The notes under the pieces were generated by a model. It saw only the letters and a program-made list of their open reading frames with translations, was not told where the DNA came from and searched no databases. A stretch of DNA of 16,992 bases, taken from an uncultured Collinsella sp. Lineage in GTDB: Bacteria; Actinomycetota; Coriobacteriia; Coriobacteriales; Coriobacteriaceae. Made by a program: the position numbers and the translations under genes. This document shows, in pieces, positions 1 to 7,671 of this stretch (position 1 is its first letter; each line of letters begins with the position of its first letter). Where the stretch lies: positions 1 through 16,992 of the forward strand of contig CABUMU010000038.1 of assembly GCA_902492855.1 (NCBI GenBank), given 5' to 3'.

Positions 1-112
1 TGGATATAGATTGTTTCTAAACGAGTTGGGCAGTTAGTTGCATGCCTTGGCAGCGTAAGAAGTAGGTAAAGATACCGTTCGCGCGATACGTCCGTGCCAG
101 CGGTCGACTAAA

Positions 113-140
113 TTGAGACAATAGTGAAAAGTGTTAGGCT
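113..140 (+). promoter_or_regulatory. Putative ppk promoter
   Basis: TTGAGA at 113-118 lies 16 bases ahead of TAGGCT at 135-140, a fair match to a housekeeping -35/-10 pair in an actinobacterium. Transcription would begin near 147, which favours the ATG codons at 170 or 176 over the upstream in-frame GTG at 131. This is consensus matching only. Confidence 0.4.
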
Positions 141-169
141 ACCGTCCTCTGTGGGGACTGAACGGACAG

Positions 170-2578
170 ATGCATATGCCGAGCAAAATCGAAAAGAAGC
201 AAGCCGCCGCAAAGCTGCGCAAACCGCCGCGCGACTTCTCATACACGCAAAACCGAGAGCTTAGCTGGCTGCGCTTTGACAACCGCGTGCTTGACGAAGC
301 CTTCGATGAGACCGTTCCGCTGTTCGAGCGTCTAAAGTTCGTGTCGATTTTCGAGTCCAACCTCGACGAGTTTCTCATGGTGCGCGTGGGCGGCCTGTCC
401 GATCTGGCAGAGCTCAAAAAACAACCTGTCGACAACAAGAGCAATATGACCGCCTCCGAACAGGTCGATGCTGTCATGGCCGAAATGCCCGGGCTCCTTA
501 CCCGTTGGGAGTCCATCTTTAAGAGCATCGAGGGCAAGCTCGACACCTTGGACGTTCACCGCGCCCGCATCGATTCGCTTACGCCCGAGGAGCGCACCTT
601 TGTAACCCGCTACTTCCAGGCCTACGTGTCGCCGGTCATCTCGCCGCTGGTCATCGATCCGCGCCACCCCTTCCCCAACCTGCGCAATGGCGCGCTCTAT
701 CTGGCCTGTGGTCTGGACGGCGCCACCGACGAGGAGAGCCTGCTGGGCCTTATCGAGATTCCCGCCTCGATGAACCGCGTGGTCGAGATCTCCTCGCCCA
801 CCGGCACCTACTCCTACATCTTGCTCGAGGACGTCATCCTCGCCTGCCTGGACAGCTGCTTTGGCTCCTATAAACCGCTGGATCGTGCGCTGATCCGCGT
901 CACCCGCAACGCCGACATCGATCCGGACGGCGAGGGCGTCGAAGAGGAAGAGGACTACCGCCAGCACATGAAGCGCATCCTCAAGAAGCGCCTGCGTCTG
1001 CAGCCGGTAGTGCTCGCGGTCTCGGGGTCGCTCGAGAAGGCAACGCTCAAGACCATCCGCAAGGCGCTCGAGCTTTCGCGCCGCTCTGTCTTTACCTGCG
1101 ATATCCCGCTCGACCTGGGCTACGTCTTTGGCATTGAGGGCAAGATTCCCGAGCACCTGCGCAACGAGCTGCTCTTTACGCCGTTTAGGCCGCAGCCCAA
1201 TCCCACCATCGACATGACCCGCTCCATCCGCGAGCAGGTGCTGCAGCACGACAAGCTGCTCTTTTATCCCTATGAGGCCATGAACCCGTTCTTGGACCTG
1301 GTGCACGAAGCAGCCTACGACCCCGAGTGCATCTCGTTGCGCATCACGCTCTACCGCGTGGCCAAGCAGAGCCGCCTATGCGAGTCGCTGATCGATGCTG
1401 CCGAGAACGGCAAAGAGGTCACGGTGCTCATGGAGCTCCGCGCACGCTTTGACGAGCAGAACAACATCGAGTGGGCCGAGCGCCTGGAAGAGGCCGGCTG
1501 CACCGTCATCTATGGTTCCGAGGGCTTTAAATGCCACTCAAAGATCTGCCAGCTCACCTATCGCGAGGGCATGGCGCTAACGCGCCTCACACTTTTGGGC
1601 ACCGGCAACTTTAACGAGAAGACGGCCAAACTCTACAGCGACTTTATGCTCATGACAGCCCATCCCGGCATCGGCGAGGACGCCAACCTGTTCTTCCGCA
1701 ACCTGTCGCTGGGCAACCTGCGCGGCGACTACCGCTTCCTGGGTGTGGCGCCCGTCGGACTGAAACCGCTCATCATGCGCGGGCTTGACCGCGAGATCCA
1801 GCGCGCCCTTGCCGGCGAGCCCGCCCGCGTGTTCTTTAAGCTCAACTCGCTGACCGACCGCGAGGTTATCGACAAGATCGCCGAGGCATCGTGTGCCGGC
1901 GTGCGCGTAGACATGATCATCCGAGGCATCTCGTGCCTCAAGCCCGGTGTTCCGGGCAAGACCGAGAACGTGCATGTCCGCTCCATCGTCGGACGCTTTT
2001 TGGAGCACGCGCGCGTCTATGCTTTCGGCGTGGACTCGGACATGATTTACCTGAGCTCGGCAGACATGATGACGCGCAACACCGAGCACCGCGTGGAGAT
2101 TGCCTTCCCCGTGCTCGACCCCACCTGCCGCGCTCTGGTGCACGAGTACATGGGCATGCAGCTGCGCGACAACGTGAAGGCCCGCAGCCTCACGAGCGAC
2201 GGCACCTGGGTCCCCGTGGAGCGTGCAGAGGGTGAGAAACCCTTCAACTCACAGGAAGCCCTGCTGGAGCGCGCCTATCGCAACGCCGAGGCCGCGCCCG
2301 AGCCCGTCATTGAGGCGGAACCTGCCTCCGAGGCCGAGCCGCAGCCAGTAGCACCCAAGGTCCAAGAGGTCCAGGCGACCGTCATTGAGCCCGAGCCTGC
2401 ACCTGCACCTCAGCCCGATCCGCAGGTCACCAAGCCCGCACCCGAGACGAGCGCCCGTCGCGATAAGCCCGCTGGCAAGACCAAGGCCATCGAGCGCCAT
2501 CGCCCCGGCCGCGTGCGCATGGGCCTGGGTCTGATCGGCCTGGGTCTTAAGACGCTCATTACCGGCAAGACGAAATAG
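170..2578 (+). CDS. ppk: Polyphosphate kinase, PPK1 family
   Basis: Transfers the gamma phosphate of ATP reversibly onto long-chain inorganic polyphosphate. Numbering is from the in-frame GTG at 131. The N-terminal and head domains are followed by two phospholipase-D-like domains. The nucleophilic histidine (E. coli His435) is His469 in GFKCHSKI, and the second catalytic histidine (E. coli His592) is His626 in RFLEHARVY. The Mg-binding arginines are present in TLYRVAKQSR and RARFDE. The conserved histidine of the HIGTGNFNEKT motif (E. coli His454) is Leu488. The core ends near residue 717. A 98-residue tail follows, rich in Pro, Glu and Ala, then basic, then ending in a glycine/leucine helix (GLGLIGLGLKTL), which makes the protein longer than the 688-residue E. 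coli enzyme. The start is uncertain: GTG 131 has no ribosome site and overlaps the putative promoter, and ATG 170 and ATG 176 have weak sites. A strong terminator follows. Confidence 0.95.
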   Translation: MHMPSKIEKKQAAAKLRKPPRDFSYTQNRELSWLRFDNRVLDEAFDETVPLFERLKFVSIFESNLDEFLMVRVGGLSDLAELKKQPVDNKSNMTASEQVDAVMAEMPGLLTRWESIFKSIEGKLDTLDVHRARIDSLTPEERTFVTRYFQAYVSPVISPLVIDPRHPFPNLRNGALYLACGLDGATDEESLLGLIEIPASMNRVVEISSPTGTYSYILLEDVILACLDSCFGSYKPLDRALIRVTRNADIDPDGEGVEEEEDYRQHMKRILKKRLRLQPVVLAVSGSLEKATLKTIRKALELSRRSVFTCDIPLDLGYVFGIEGKIPEHLRNELLFTPFRPQPNPTIDMTRSIREQVLQHDKLLFYPYEAMNPFLDLVHEAAYDPECISLRITLYRVAKQSRLCESLIDAAENGKEVTVLMELRARFDEQNNIEWAERLEEAGCTVIYGSEGFKCHSKICQLTYREGMALTRLTLLGTGNFNEKTAKLYSDFMLMTAHPGIGEDANLFFRNLSLGNLRGDYRFLGVAPVGLKPLIMRGLDREIQRALAGEPARVFFKLNSLTDREVIDKIAEASCAGVRVDMIIRGISCLKPGVPGKTENVHVRSIVGRFLEHARVYAFGVDSDMIYLSSADMMTRNTEHRVEIAFPVLDPTCRALVHEYMGMQLRDNVKARSLTSDGTWVPVERAEGEKPFNSQEALLERAYRNAEAAPEPVIEAEPASEAEPQPVAPKVQEVQATVIEPEPAPAPQPDPQVTKPAPETSARRDKPAGKTKAIERHRPGRVRMGLGLIGLGLKTLITGKTK

Positions 2579-2580
2579 TC

Positions 2581-2605
2581 GTTTGTAGAAGCAGTTTGTA
2601 GAAGC
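2581..2605 (+). repeat. Tandem 12-bp direct repeat after ppk
   Basis: GTTTGTAGAAGC occurs at 2581-2592 and again at 2594-2605, separated by one A, directly after the ppk stop. The second copy runs into the terminator stem. It is probably a small slippage duplication; no function is evident. Confidence 0.6.
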
Positions 2606-2645
2606 GCCCCGCATTTGAGGAAAGCCTCGGATGCGGGGCGCTTTT
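2604..2645 (+). terminator. Intrinsic terminator of ppk
   Basis: GCGCCCCGCAT (2604-2614) pairs with ATGCGGGGCGC (2631-2641). Two U-G wobbles and GAGG/CCTC extend the stem to 17 pairs around an AAAG loop, followed by TTTT at 2642-2645. It separates ppk from the methyltransferase gene. Confidence 0.9.
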
Positions 2646-2691
2646 CCCTGCTACCATGGTGCGAACAACAACGCGAATGACAGGCAGGAAT

Positions 2692-4005
2692 ATGAAGCTC
2701 ACTATAGAATCGATGACCTACGGCGCCGACGGGCTGGCGCACGCCGACAACGGCAAGGCCGTCTTTGTGCAGGGTGCCGTGGCAGGCGACACCGTCGAGG
2801 CCGAGGTCGTACAGGACGGCAAGTCATTCATGCGCGCCCGCACCACCGAGATTCTGGAGCCAAGCCCCAATCGCATTCAGCCTCCCTGCCCCTTCGTGGG
2901 CATCTGCGGCGGCTGCTCGTGGGGCAATCTCTCACGCACGGCACAGCTCGCCGCCAAGGAGCAAAACCTGCGCTCCACGCTCGAGCGCATCGGCAAGTTC
3001 GCTCCTGAGCTGGCAGATGAGTTGGTACAGCCCATCTGCCACACCAAGGACGACTGGGGCTACCGCAATAAAATCGAGCTCGAACCGACCGTCGTCAACG
3101 GTCGCGTGCGCCTTGGCATGCACGGTGTCGACCCCAGCAAAATCGTGACCGTCGATATGTGTCCGCTGTTCGATAAGCGCTTCCCGAAGGCACTCAAATC
3201 GGTCGTCGGCGCACTCAACTATCTAAGCGGCAGCCATGACTTGGGGCTCGAACGCGTGGGCATTCGCGCATCGCGCCGCACCAAGGCACTCGAGGTCGCA
3301 CTCTGGACGCCCACAGGCTCTTTTCCGCGCTCGCAGGTCTCCCGCGTGCTGGCGGACGCCGCTCATCCTACGAGCATCGTACGCGTGATGAGCAAGGGCG
3401 AAAAGAAGGCCCGCCGTGTCTCCAAGGTCGAAATGCTCGCCGGAGAGGGCTCATGGACCGAGAATATCGCCGAGGATCAGATGCGCTTGTCTGCCCCGTC
3501 TTTTTTCCAGGTCAACACCAAGGGTGCCGAGATTTTGATCGATCTTGTCATGGAAGCGCTCGACCCGCAGGAAGACGAGCTTGCCGTGGACCTGTACTGC
3601 GGTGCCGGCACCTTTACCCTGCCGCTCGCCCGCCGCTGCGACTTTGTCGCTGCCGTCGAGGCCTACGGCCCCGCCGTGCGCGATCTACGCCGTAACCTGG
3701 AAATCAACAAGCTTGATAACGTCGACGTCATTGGCGGAGACGCGGTGCGCGAGTTCCCCGACCAGGATGCCGACATCTTGGTGGTCGACCCGCCGCGCGC
3801 AGGCCTCGCCCCCGAGGCGATCGGCCTTATCGCCAGCACGAGTGCCCGCGATGTCGCCTACGTGAGCTGCGACCCGGCCACCCTGGCGCGCGATCTTAAA
3901 CGCTTTGTCGAGGAAGGCACTTTCTCTCCCATCAAGATCACACCGGTCGACCTATTCCCGCAAACCTTCCACTGCGAAACGGTCGTCCACCTCAAGCGCA
4001 ACTAG
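2692..4005 (+). CDS. rlmD: 23S rRNA (uracil-5-)-methyltransferase, RlmD/TrmA family
   Basis: A SAM-dependent RNA m5U methyltransferase of 437 residues. An N-terminal TRAM RNA-binding domain (about residues 1-60) is followed by an iron-sulfur cysteine set, C-x5-C-x2-C in CPFVGICGGC, with the fourth cysteine in VDMCPLF. The Rossmann-fold domain has the SAM motif VDLYCGAGTFTLPLA, the motif VVDPPRAGL, the nucleophilic cysteine in YVSCDPATLARDL and the general base glutamate near the C-terminus in FHCETVVHL, so it looks catalytically complete. The start at 2692 gives the usual MKLTIES TRAM opening after an AGGCAGG ribosome site; an in-frame ATG at 2656 would add 12 unlikely residues. The 4Fe-4S ligands fit RlmD (U1939 in E. 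coli) best, but Gram-positive RlmCD-type enzymes can modify other sites, so the target base is uncertain. The downstream IS3 relic may now supply its terminator. Confidence 0.93.
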   Translation: MKLTIESMTYGADGLAHADNGKAVFVQGAVAGDTVEAEVVQDGKSFMRARTTEILEPSPNRIQPPCPFVGICGGCSWGNLSRTAQLAAKEQNLRSTLERIGKFAPELADELVQPICHTKDDWGYRNKIELEPTVVNGRVRLGMHGVDPSKIVTVDMCPLFDKRFPKALKSVVGALNYLSGSHDLGLERVGIRASRRTKALEVALWTPTGSFPRSQVSRVLADAAHPTSIVRVMSKGEKKARRVSKVEMLAGEGSWTENIAEDQMRLSAPSFFQVNTKGAEILIDLVMEALDPQEDELAVDLYCGAGTFTLPLARRCDFVAAVEAYGPAVRDLRRNLEINKLDNVDVIGGDAVREFPDQDADILVVDPPRAGLAPEAIGLIASTSARDVAYVSCDPATLARDLKRFVEEGTFSPIKITPVDLFPQTFHCETVVHLKRN

Positions 4006-4041
4006 ACTGTTTGCCCAAGACCACGCCCGATGATTTTCTGA

Positions 4042-4089
4042 GACGGGGATAAAAATTAATTTGCTCCGAATGATTATTTAATCCCCGTC
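4042..4089. repeat. 9-bp inverted repeat with AT-rich interior
   Basis: GACGGGGAT (4042-4050) and ATCCCCGTC (4081-4089) are perfectly complementary around a 30-base AT-rich interior that can add three more A-T pairs after one mismatch. It lies between the methyltransferase stop and the IS3 relic. No U-run follows, so it is not a typical intrinsic terminator. It may be a transcript-end structure or an old insertion scar. Confidence 0.55.
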
Positions 4090-4104
4090 CCGAAATTGAA
4101 CCGC

Positions 4105-4140
4105 CCCCCATTTCTTGAACATTAGAAATGGGGGCTTCTT
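4105..4140 (+). terminator. Terminator-like hairpin in the IS3 left end
   Basis: CCCCCATTTCT (4105-4115) pairs perfectly over 11 bp with AGAAATGGGGG (4124-4134) around an 8-base loop, followed by the pyrimidine-rich CTTCTT. It sits inside the left end of the IS relic. It could block read-through into the element and may also end the upstream methyltransferase transcript. Confidence 0.6.
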
Positions 4141-4141
4141 T

Positions 4142-4471
4142 ATGGACGGGAGAGTCAGGCTCGACGCCACGCTGAGGACTCTTGCAGCAGAGCTTTGCGA
4201 CAGGGGGTACGGGCGCGCCGAAGGCCGGCGGGAGGCCGAAGGGTGTCCGTACCCGGCCGGGGCCGGCGGCGTGCGGGGGCAAGCTCATGCGACGGAGCTG
4301 CTGCCCGGGCGCCTGAAGGACGAGTTCTACAGGAACCGGACGTGGCGGAGCTTCGAGGAGTTCAAGCGGGACCTCGAAGCCTATACCGTTCACTGGAACA
4401 AGGGGAGGCGGGTTAAGCAAAAGGGACTGACCCCGGAGGAGTTCCGGAATCAGTCCCCATGTGCGGCATAG
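4142..4471 (+). pseudogene. IS3-family transposase remnant (OrfA start joined to OrfB end)
   Basis: This 109-residue frame starts at ATG 4142. Residues 1-24 (with TLRTLAAELCDRGYG) resemble the start of an IS3 OrfA helix-turn-helix region. Residues from about 58 (GRLKDEFYRNRTW, then LTPEEFRNQS) match the conserved end of IS3 OrfB. The catalytic DDE core that should lie between is absent, and the stretch at about residues 25-57 is low-complexity GC-rich sequence, probably out of its original frame. It is therefore a deletion derivative without transposase activity of its own, possibly mobilised in trans by a full-length relative. Confidence 0.7.
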
Positions 4472-4557
4472 GCCGCTAATTGACTCGTCCAAGTTTCGGG
4501 GCTCAGTTCATTTCAGCGCCGCCCGAGAAAGCTAAACGCCTTCTGGCAGGTTGTCCC

Positions 4558-4583
4558 GGGCCGAGGGCGGCCACCCTCGGCCC
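4558..4583 (-). terminator. GC-rich hairpin downstream of the PTS gene
   Basis: GGGCCGAGGG (4558-4567) and CCCTCGGCCC (4574-4583) form a perfect 10-bp stem with a 6-base loop, 55 bases beyond the PTS stop codon on the minus strand. No U-run follows in that direction, so it may be a pausing or RNA-stabilising structure rather than a true terminator. The rest of 4511-4637 shows no gene. Confidence 0.4.
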
Positions 4584-4637
4584 TCACCCACCTCAACTGC
4601 TCCTCAATTACATAGAGCTGGTCGAAAAGAGCGCAGG

Positions 4638-6086
4638 CTAGCGGGCGCCTTCCTCATCGTCGTTGGGCCGGTAGGTGATGAACTCGATAACAAAGGCCAG
4701 GACGGCAGAGACGAGCGAGGCGATGATCGCGAAGATCATGTGGGAGATCCCGGCGCCACCAGGGGTCCCGTCGATGAAGTTGAGCAGGTTGAAGACGCCG
4801 AGGCCGCCCGAGATGTACATGAGGGCGCCCGTCATTCCCACGATGGCGCCGCCCACGGCGGAGCTCAGGCATGCCACGACGAACGCGCGCTTGTTGGGCA
4901 GGGCGATGCCGTAGATGCCAGGCTCGGTGACGCCGAAGAAGAAGGCGGAGATCATCGCGGGAAGGGCGATGCCGCGGAAGCGCTCGTCCTTGTTTCTGAG
5001 GTACATGGCAAAGATGACCGCTCCGAGCGCGAACCCGTGGCCGATGGTGGCGGCGAGCACGCTGTCGTGGCCGAGGGTGTTCAGGTTCATGATGGAGATG
5101 GGGATGAGGCTCCAGTGGAAGCCAAAGATGACGAGGCACATCCACAGTCCGCCGACCAGGGCGCTGCCCAGGACGGAACCAACCACGGGGAGCTGGAAGA
5201 TGAACGAGAACGCCGCGCTCAGCAGGTTGGTGATGAGGGTGGCCACCGGGCCGATGACGAGGTAGCCCAAGACGATGGAGACCGCCATCGTGGCGAGCGG
5301 GACGAGGAACATCTTGAGCGCAACCGGCATCCAGCTCTTGAGCCAGCGCTCAAGGATAGAGCCGAACCACACCATGAGAAGGACGGGGATCACCGAGCTC
5401 ACGTAGCCGGACACGGGCATGATGATGGGGAGCCCGAGGGCGGTGGCGTACCACGAGAACGTGCCGGCCACGCCGAGGTCGATGCTGCCGAGCGCCTCAC
5501 CCGAGGTCAGGGCGACCATCGTCGGGTAGAGGAGCGCCACGCCGATTGCCACGCCGGTGAACTCGTTCATGCGGAACTTGCGCGCGGCACTGAACGCCAG
5601 GGCGACGGGGAGGAAGTAGAAGAAGCCGTCAGCCACGGTGTAGAGCAGCGTGTAGAGGCCGTCGTTTGCAAAGGCCGGGACGAAGTAGGTGATGAGGGCA
5701 AGCAGTCCCTTCATGATGCCTGCGGCGGCAAGCGGTCCCAGGATGGGCTGGAAGATGCCAGAGATGAGGTCGATGACGACGGAGGCAACGGTCTTATCGC
5801 CCTGGGGCTCGTCGTCGGCGCTTGCGCCGCTCGAGAAGTTGCCGGCCTCCAGGACCGCGTCGTAGACGTCCTCGACGATGTTACCCACGACCACCTGGTA
5901 CTGGCCGTTGGCCTGGATGACCTGGATAACACCCTTGAGGGCCTCGATCTTGGCCGTGTTGGCGCGGGACTCGTCCTTGAGCTTGAAGCGCACGCGCGTG
6001 ATGCAGTGCGCGACGCTGGCGACGTTCTCTGTGCCGCCTACGTTCTCGAGTATGGATCTGGCCAGATTGTCGTATTTTTCAGCCAT
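4638..6086 (-). CDS. PTS beta-glucoside transporter subunit EIIBC
   Basis: Membrane permease that takes up and phosphorylates a beta-glucoside, 482 residues. The EIIB domain (about 1-90) carries the phosphorylated cysteine Cys28 in AHCITRVRFKLKD. A short linker leads to the EIIC domain (about 105-470), which has many hydrophobic helices and the conserved GVTEPGIYGIALP motif. BglF-type proteins usually have about 620 residues with a C-terminal EIIA; here the chain stops after the membrane domain (RPNDDEEGAR), so phosphate must come from an EIIA encoded elsewhere. The ribosome site AAGGAG (6093-6098) supports this start. It lies 31 bases downstream of the phospho-glucosidase gene, clearly in one operon. 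No BglG/LicT antiterminator or repressor gene is nearby. The exact sugar (cellobiose, arbutin, salicin or gentiobiose) cannot be told. Confidence 0.93.
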   Translation of the reverse strand: MAEKYDNLARSILENVGGTENVASVAHCITRVRFKLKDESRANTAKIEALKGVIQVIQANGQYQVVVGNIVEDVYDAVLEAGNFSSGASADDEPQGDKTVASVVIDLISGIFQPILGPLAAAGIMKGLLALITYFVPAFANDGLYTLLYTVADGFFYFLPVALAFSAARKFRMNEFTGVAIGVALLYPTMVALTSGEALGSIDLGVAGTFSWYATALGLPIIMPVSGYVSSVIPVLLMVWFGSILERWLKSWMPVALKMFLVPLATMAVSIVLGYLVIGPVATLITNLLSAAFSFIFQLPVVGSVLGSALVGGLWMCLVIFGFHWSLIPISIMNLNTLGHDSVLAATIGHGFALGAVIFAMYLRNKDERFRGIALPAMISAFFFGVTEPGIYGIALPNKRAFVVACLSSAVGGAIVGMTGALMYISGGLGVFNLLNFIDGTPGGAGISHMIFAIIASLVSAVLAFVIEFITYRPNDDEEGAR

Positions 6087-6117
6087 TATTTTCTCCTTAG
6101 CGATATTGCCCGGGCGG

Positions 6118-7548
6118 CTAGCCCAGGTCGCCTCCGTTGGTGGCGATGGCCTGTTGGTACCAGTAGAAGCTCTTCTTGCGCCTGCGCTCGAGCGTGCCGT
6201 TGCCCAGGTTGTCGCGGTCCACGTAGATGAAGCCGTAGCGCTTCTCCATCTCGCCGGAGCCCGCGCTCACGAGGTCGATCGGCCCCCAGGTGGTGTAGCC
6301 GAGCATCTCGACGCCGTCCTGCTCGATGGCGTCGCGCATGGCCTCGATGTGCTCGCGCAGGTAGGCGATGCGGTAGTCGTCCTCGATCGTGCCGTCGGGA
6401 AGCACCTCGTCATAGGCGCCGAGGCCGTTCTCCACCACAAAGAGCGGCTTCTGGTAGCGGTCCCAGAGGTCGTTGATCGTGATGCGGAACCCCAGCGGGT
6501 CGATGACCCAGCCCCAGTCGCTCGTGCGCACGTAGGGGTTCTCCACGCCGGCGAAGGCGTTGCCCTCGGCGACGCCGCCCACGGAATCGGGGTCGCCCGC
6601 GGTACAGCGCGAGGAGTAGTAGCTAAACGAGATGAAGTCGACGGTGTTCTCCGCAAGGATGCGCTCGTCCTCGGCGGTCATGCCCACGTCGATGCCCTCG
6701 CGCTCGAGCATCTTGAGCGCGTAGCCGGGGTAGTGCCCGCGTGCCTGCACGTCCACGAAGAAGAGGTCCTCCTGGTTCTTGACCTGCGCTGCGCGGACGT
6801 CCTCGGGACGACAGGAGTAGGGGTAGTAGCTTCCCGCGGCGAGCATGCAGCCTACCTTGTTCTCCGGGTCGACTTCGTGGGCGATCTTGGTGGCCCAGGC
6901 GCTCGCCACGAGCTCGTTGTGCGCGGCGCGGTACTCGGCCTCGCGGGCATTCTCCCCGGGCTCGAGGACGATGCCGGCACCCATGAAGGGACGGTGCAAG
7001 ATCATGTTCATCTCGTTGAACGTGATCCACCAATGCACGAGGCCGCGGTAGCGGTTGAAGAGCACCTTCACGAGCCGCTTGTAGAGCTCGATGAGGGCGC
7101 GGTTTCGCCAGGCGCCGTACTTCTTGACGAGGTGGATGGGGCAGTCGAAGTGCGTGATGGTCACGAGGGGCTCGATCCCGTGCTCGCGGCAGCAGCGGAA
7201 CACGTCCTCGTAGAAGGCGAGCCCGGCCTCGTTGGGCTCCTCCTCGTCGCCGTTGGGGAAGATGCGGCTCCAGGCGATGGAGAGGCGAAAGACCTTGAAG
7301 CCCATCTCCGCGAAGAGGGCTATGTCCTCGCGGTAGTGGTGGTAGAAGTCGATGCCCGTCTGGGCCGGGTAGTAGTACCCGGGCTCAAAGTCGAGCATGC
7401 GCCTCAGGCCGCGGCTTACGTCGTTGCGCTCCGGCCCGTGTGGGATGACGTCGACATTGGCAAGGCCGCGGCCGCCCTCGTCATAACCTCCCTCGCATTG
7501 GTTGGCAGCGGTGGCTCCTCCCCAAAGGAACCCTTTTGGAAATGGCAT
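6118..7548 (-). CDS. 6-phospho-beta-glucosidase, glycoside hydrolase family 1
   Basis: Cytoplasmic GH1 enzyme of 476 residues that cleaves the phosphorylated beta-glucoside delivered by the adjacent PTS to glucose-6-phosphate and an aglycone or glucose. The N-terminus FPKGFLWGGATAANQCEGG is the GH1 signature. The acid/base is Glu179 in TFNEMN and the nucleophile Glu373 in VVENGLGA. The phosphate pocket typical of 6-phospho enzymes is Ser431, Lys436 and Tyr438 in SGEMEKRYGFIYVD. It resembles BglA/AscB in length and motifs. The start has a strong ribosome site (AAGGAGG, 7553-7559 region). The next gene, for EIIBC, follows after 31 bases. A strong hairpin stands just upstream of the ribosome site. 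Confidence 0.95.
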   Translation of the reverse strand: MPFPKGFLWGGATAANQCEGGYDEGGRGLANVDVIPHGPERNDVSRGLRRMLDFEPGYYYPAQTGIDFYHHYREDIALFAEMGFKVFRLSIAWSRIFPNGDEEEPNEAGLAFYEDVFRCCREHGIEPLVTITHFDCPIHLVKKYGAWRNRALIELYKRLVKVLFNRYRGLVHWWITFNEMNMILHRPFMGAGIVLEPGENAREAEYRAAHNELVASAWATKIAHEVDPENKVGCMLAAGSYYPYSCRPEDVRAAQVKNQEDLFFVDVQARGHYPGYALKMLEREGIDVGMTAEDERILAENTVDFISFSYYSSRCTAGDPDSVGGVAEGNAFAGVENPYVRTSDWGWVIDPLGFRITINDLWDRYQKPLFVVENGLGAYDEVLPDGTIEDDYRIAYLREHIEAMRDAIEQDGVEMLGYTTWGPIDLVSAGSGEMEKRYGFIYVDRDNLGNGTLERRRKKSFYWYQQAIATNGGDLG

Positions 7549-7566
7549 GGTGCCTCCTTCTCTCTG

Positions 7567-7592
7567 GCGCCCCCCATCTCTGCGGGGGACGC
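7567..7592 (-). promoter_or_regulatory. Leader hairpin before the 6-phospho-beta-glucosidase
   Basis: On the minus strand GCGTCCCCC (7592-7584) pairs with GGGGGGCGC (7575-7567), 9 pairs with one G-U, around an 8-base loop, ending 8 bases before the ribosome site. A TATAAA box (7598-7593) abuts it without a recognisable -35, so it could be a DNA operator at the start point or an RNA leader stem. No match to the BglG-type antiterminator (RAT) consensus was seen. Confidence 0.4.
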
Positions 7593-7671
7593 TTTATAAC
7601 GTCCTTGCGACCTCACGCGCCGGGCCCGTGGCCCTTTCCCTGATGCGCGCGGGCCGCCCGTGAAGGGGTGA

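Larger units (their letters stand above)
4097..4510 (+). mobile_element. Internally deleted IS3-family element, 414 bp
   Basis: The segment begins TGAAC (4097) and ends GTTCA (4510), the TGA...TCA polarity typical of IS3 ends. The outer 21 bases of the two ends match at 14 positions as imperfect terminal inverted repeats. Inside is one reading frame that starts like OrfA and ends like the C-terminus of an IS3 OrfB transposase, so most of both genes is missing. No clear target duplication is visible (AAT on the left, TTT on the right). The ends are inferred from repeat matching. Confidence 0.6.

Noticed and set aside
1..112. Gene fragment or RNA at the left edge
   Set aside because: No open frame with recognisable content and no tRNA-like fold was seen in the first 112 bases.
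131..169. GTG start at 131 for ppk
   Set aside because: It has no ribosome site and overlaps the putative -10 box; the sequence before ATG 170 does not resemble PPK.
4551..7599. Long plus-strand open frames of about 560 residues opposite the PTS and glucosidase genes
   Set aside because: They are antisense to genes with clear catalytic motifs, have biased Asp/Glu/His/Val composition and match no family; they are GC-rich shadow frames.
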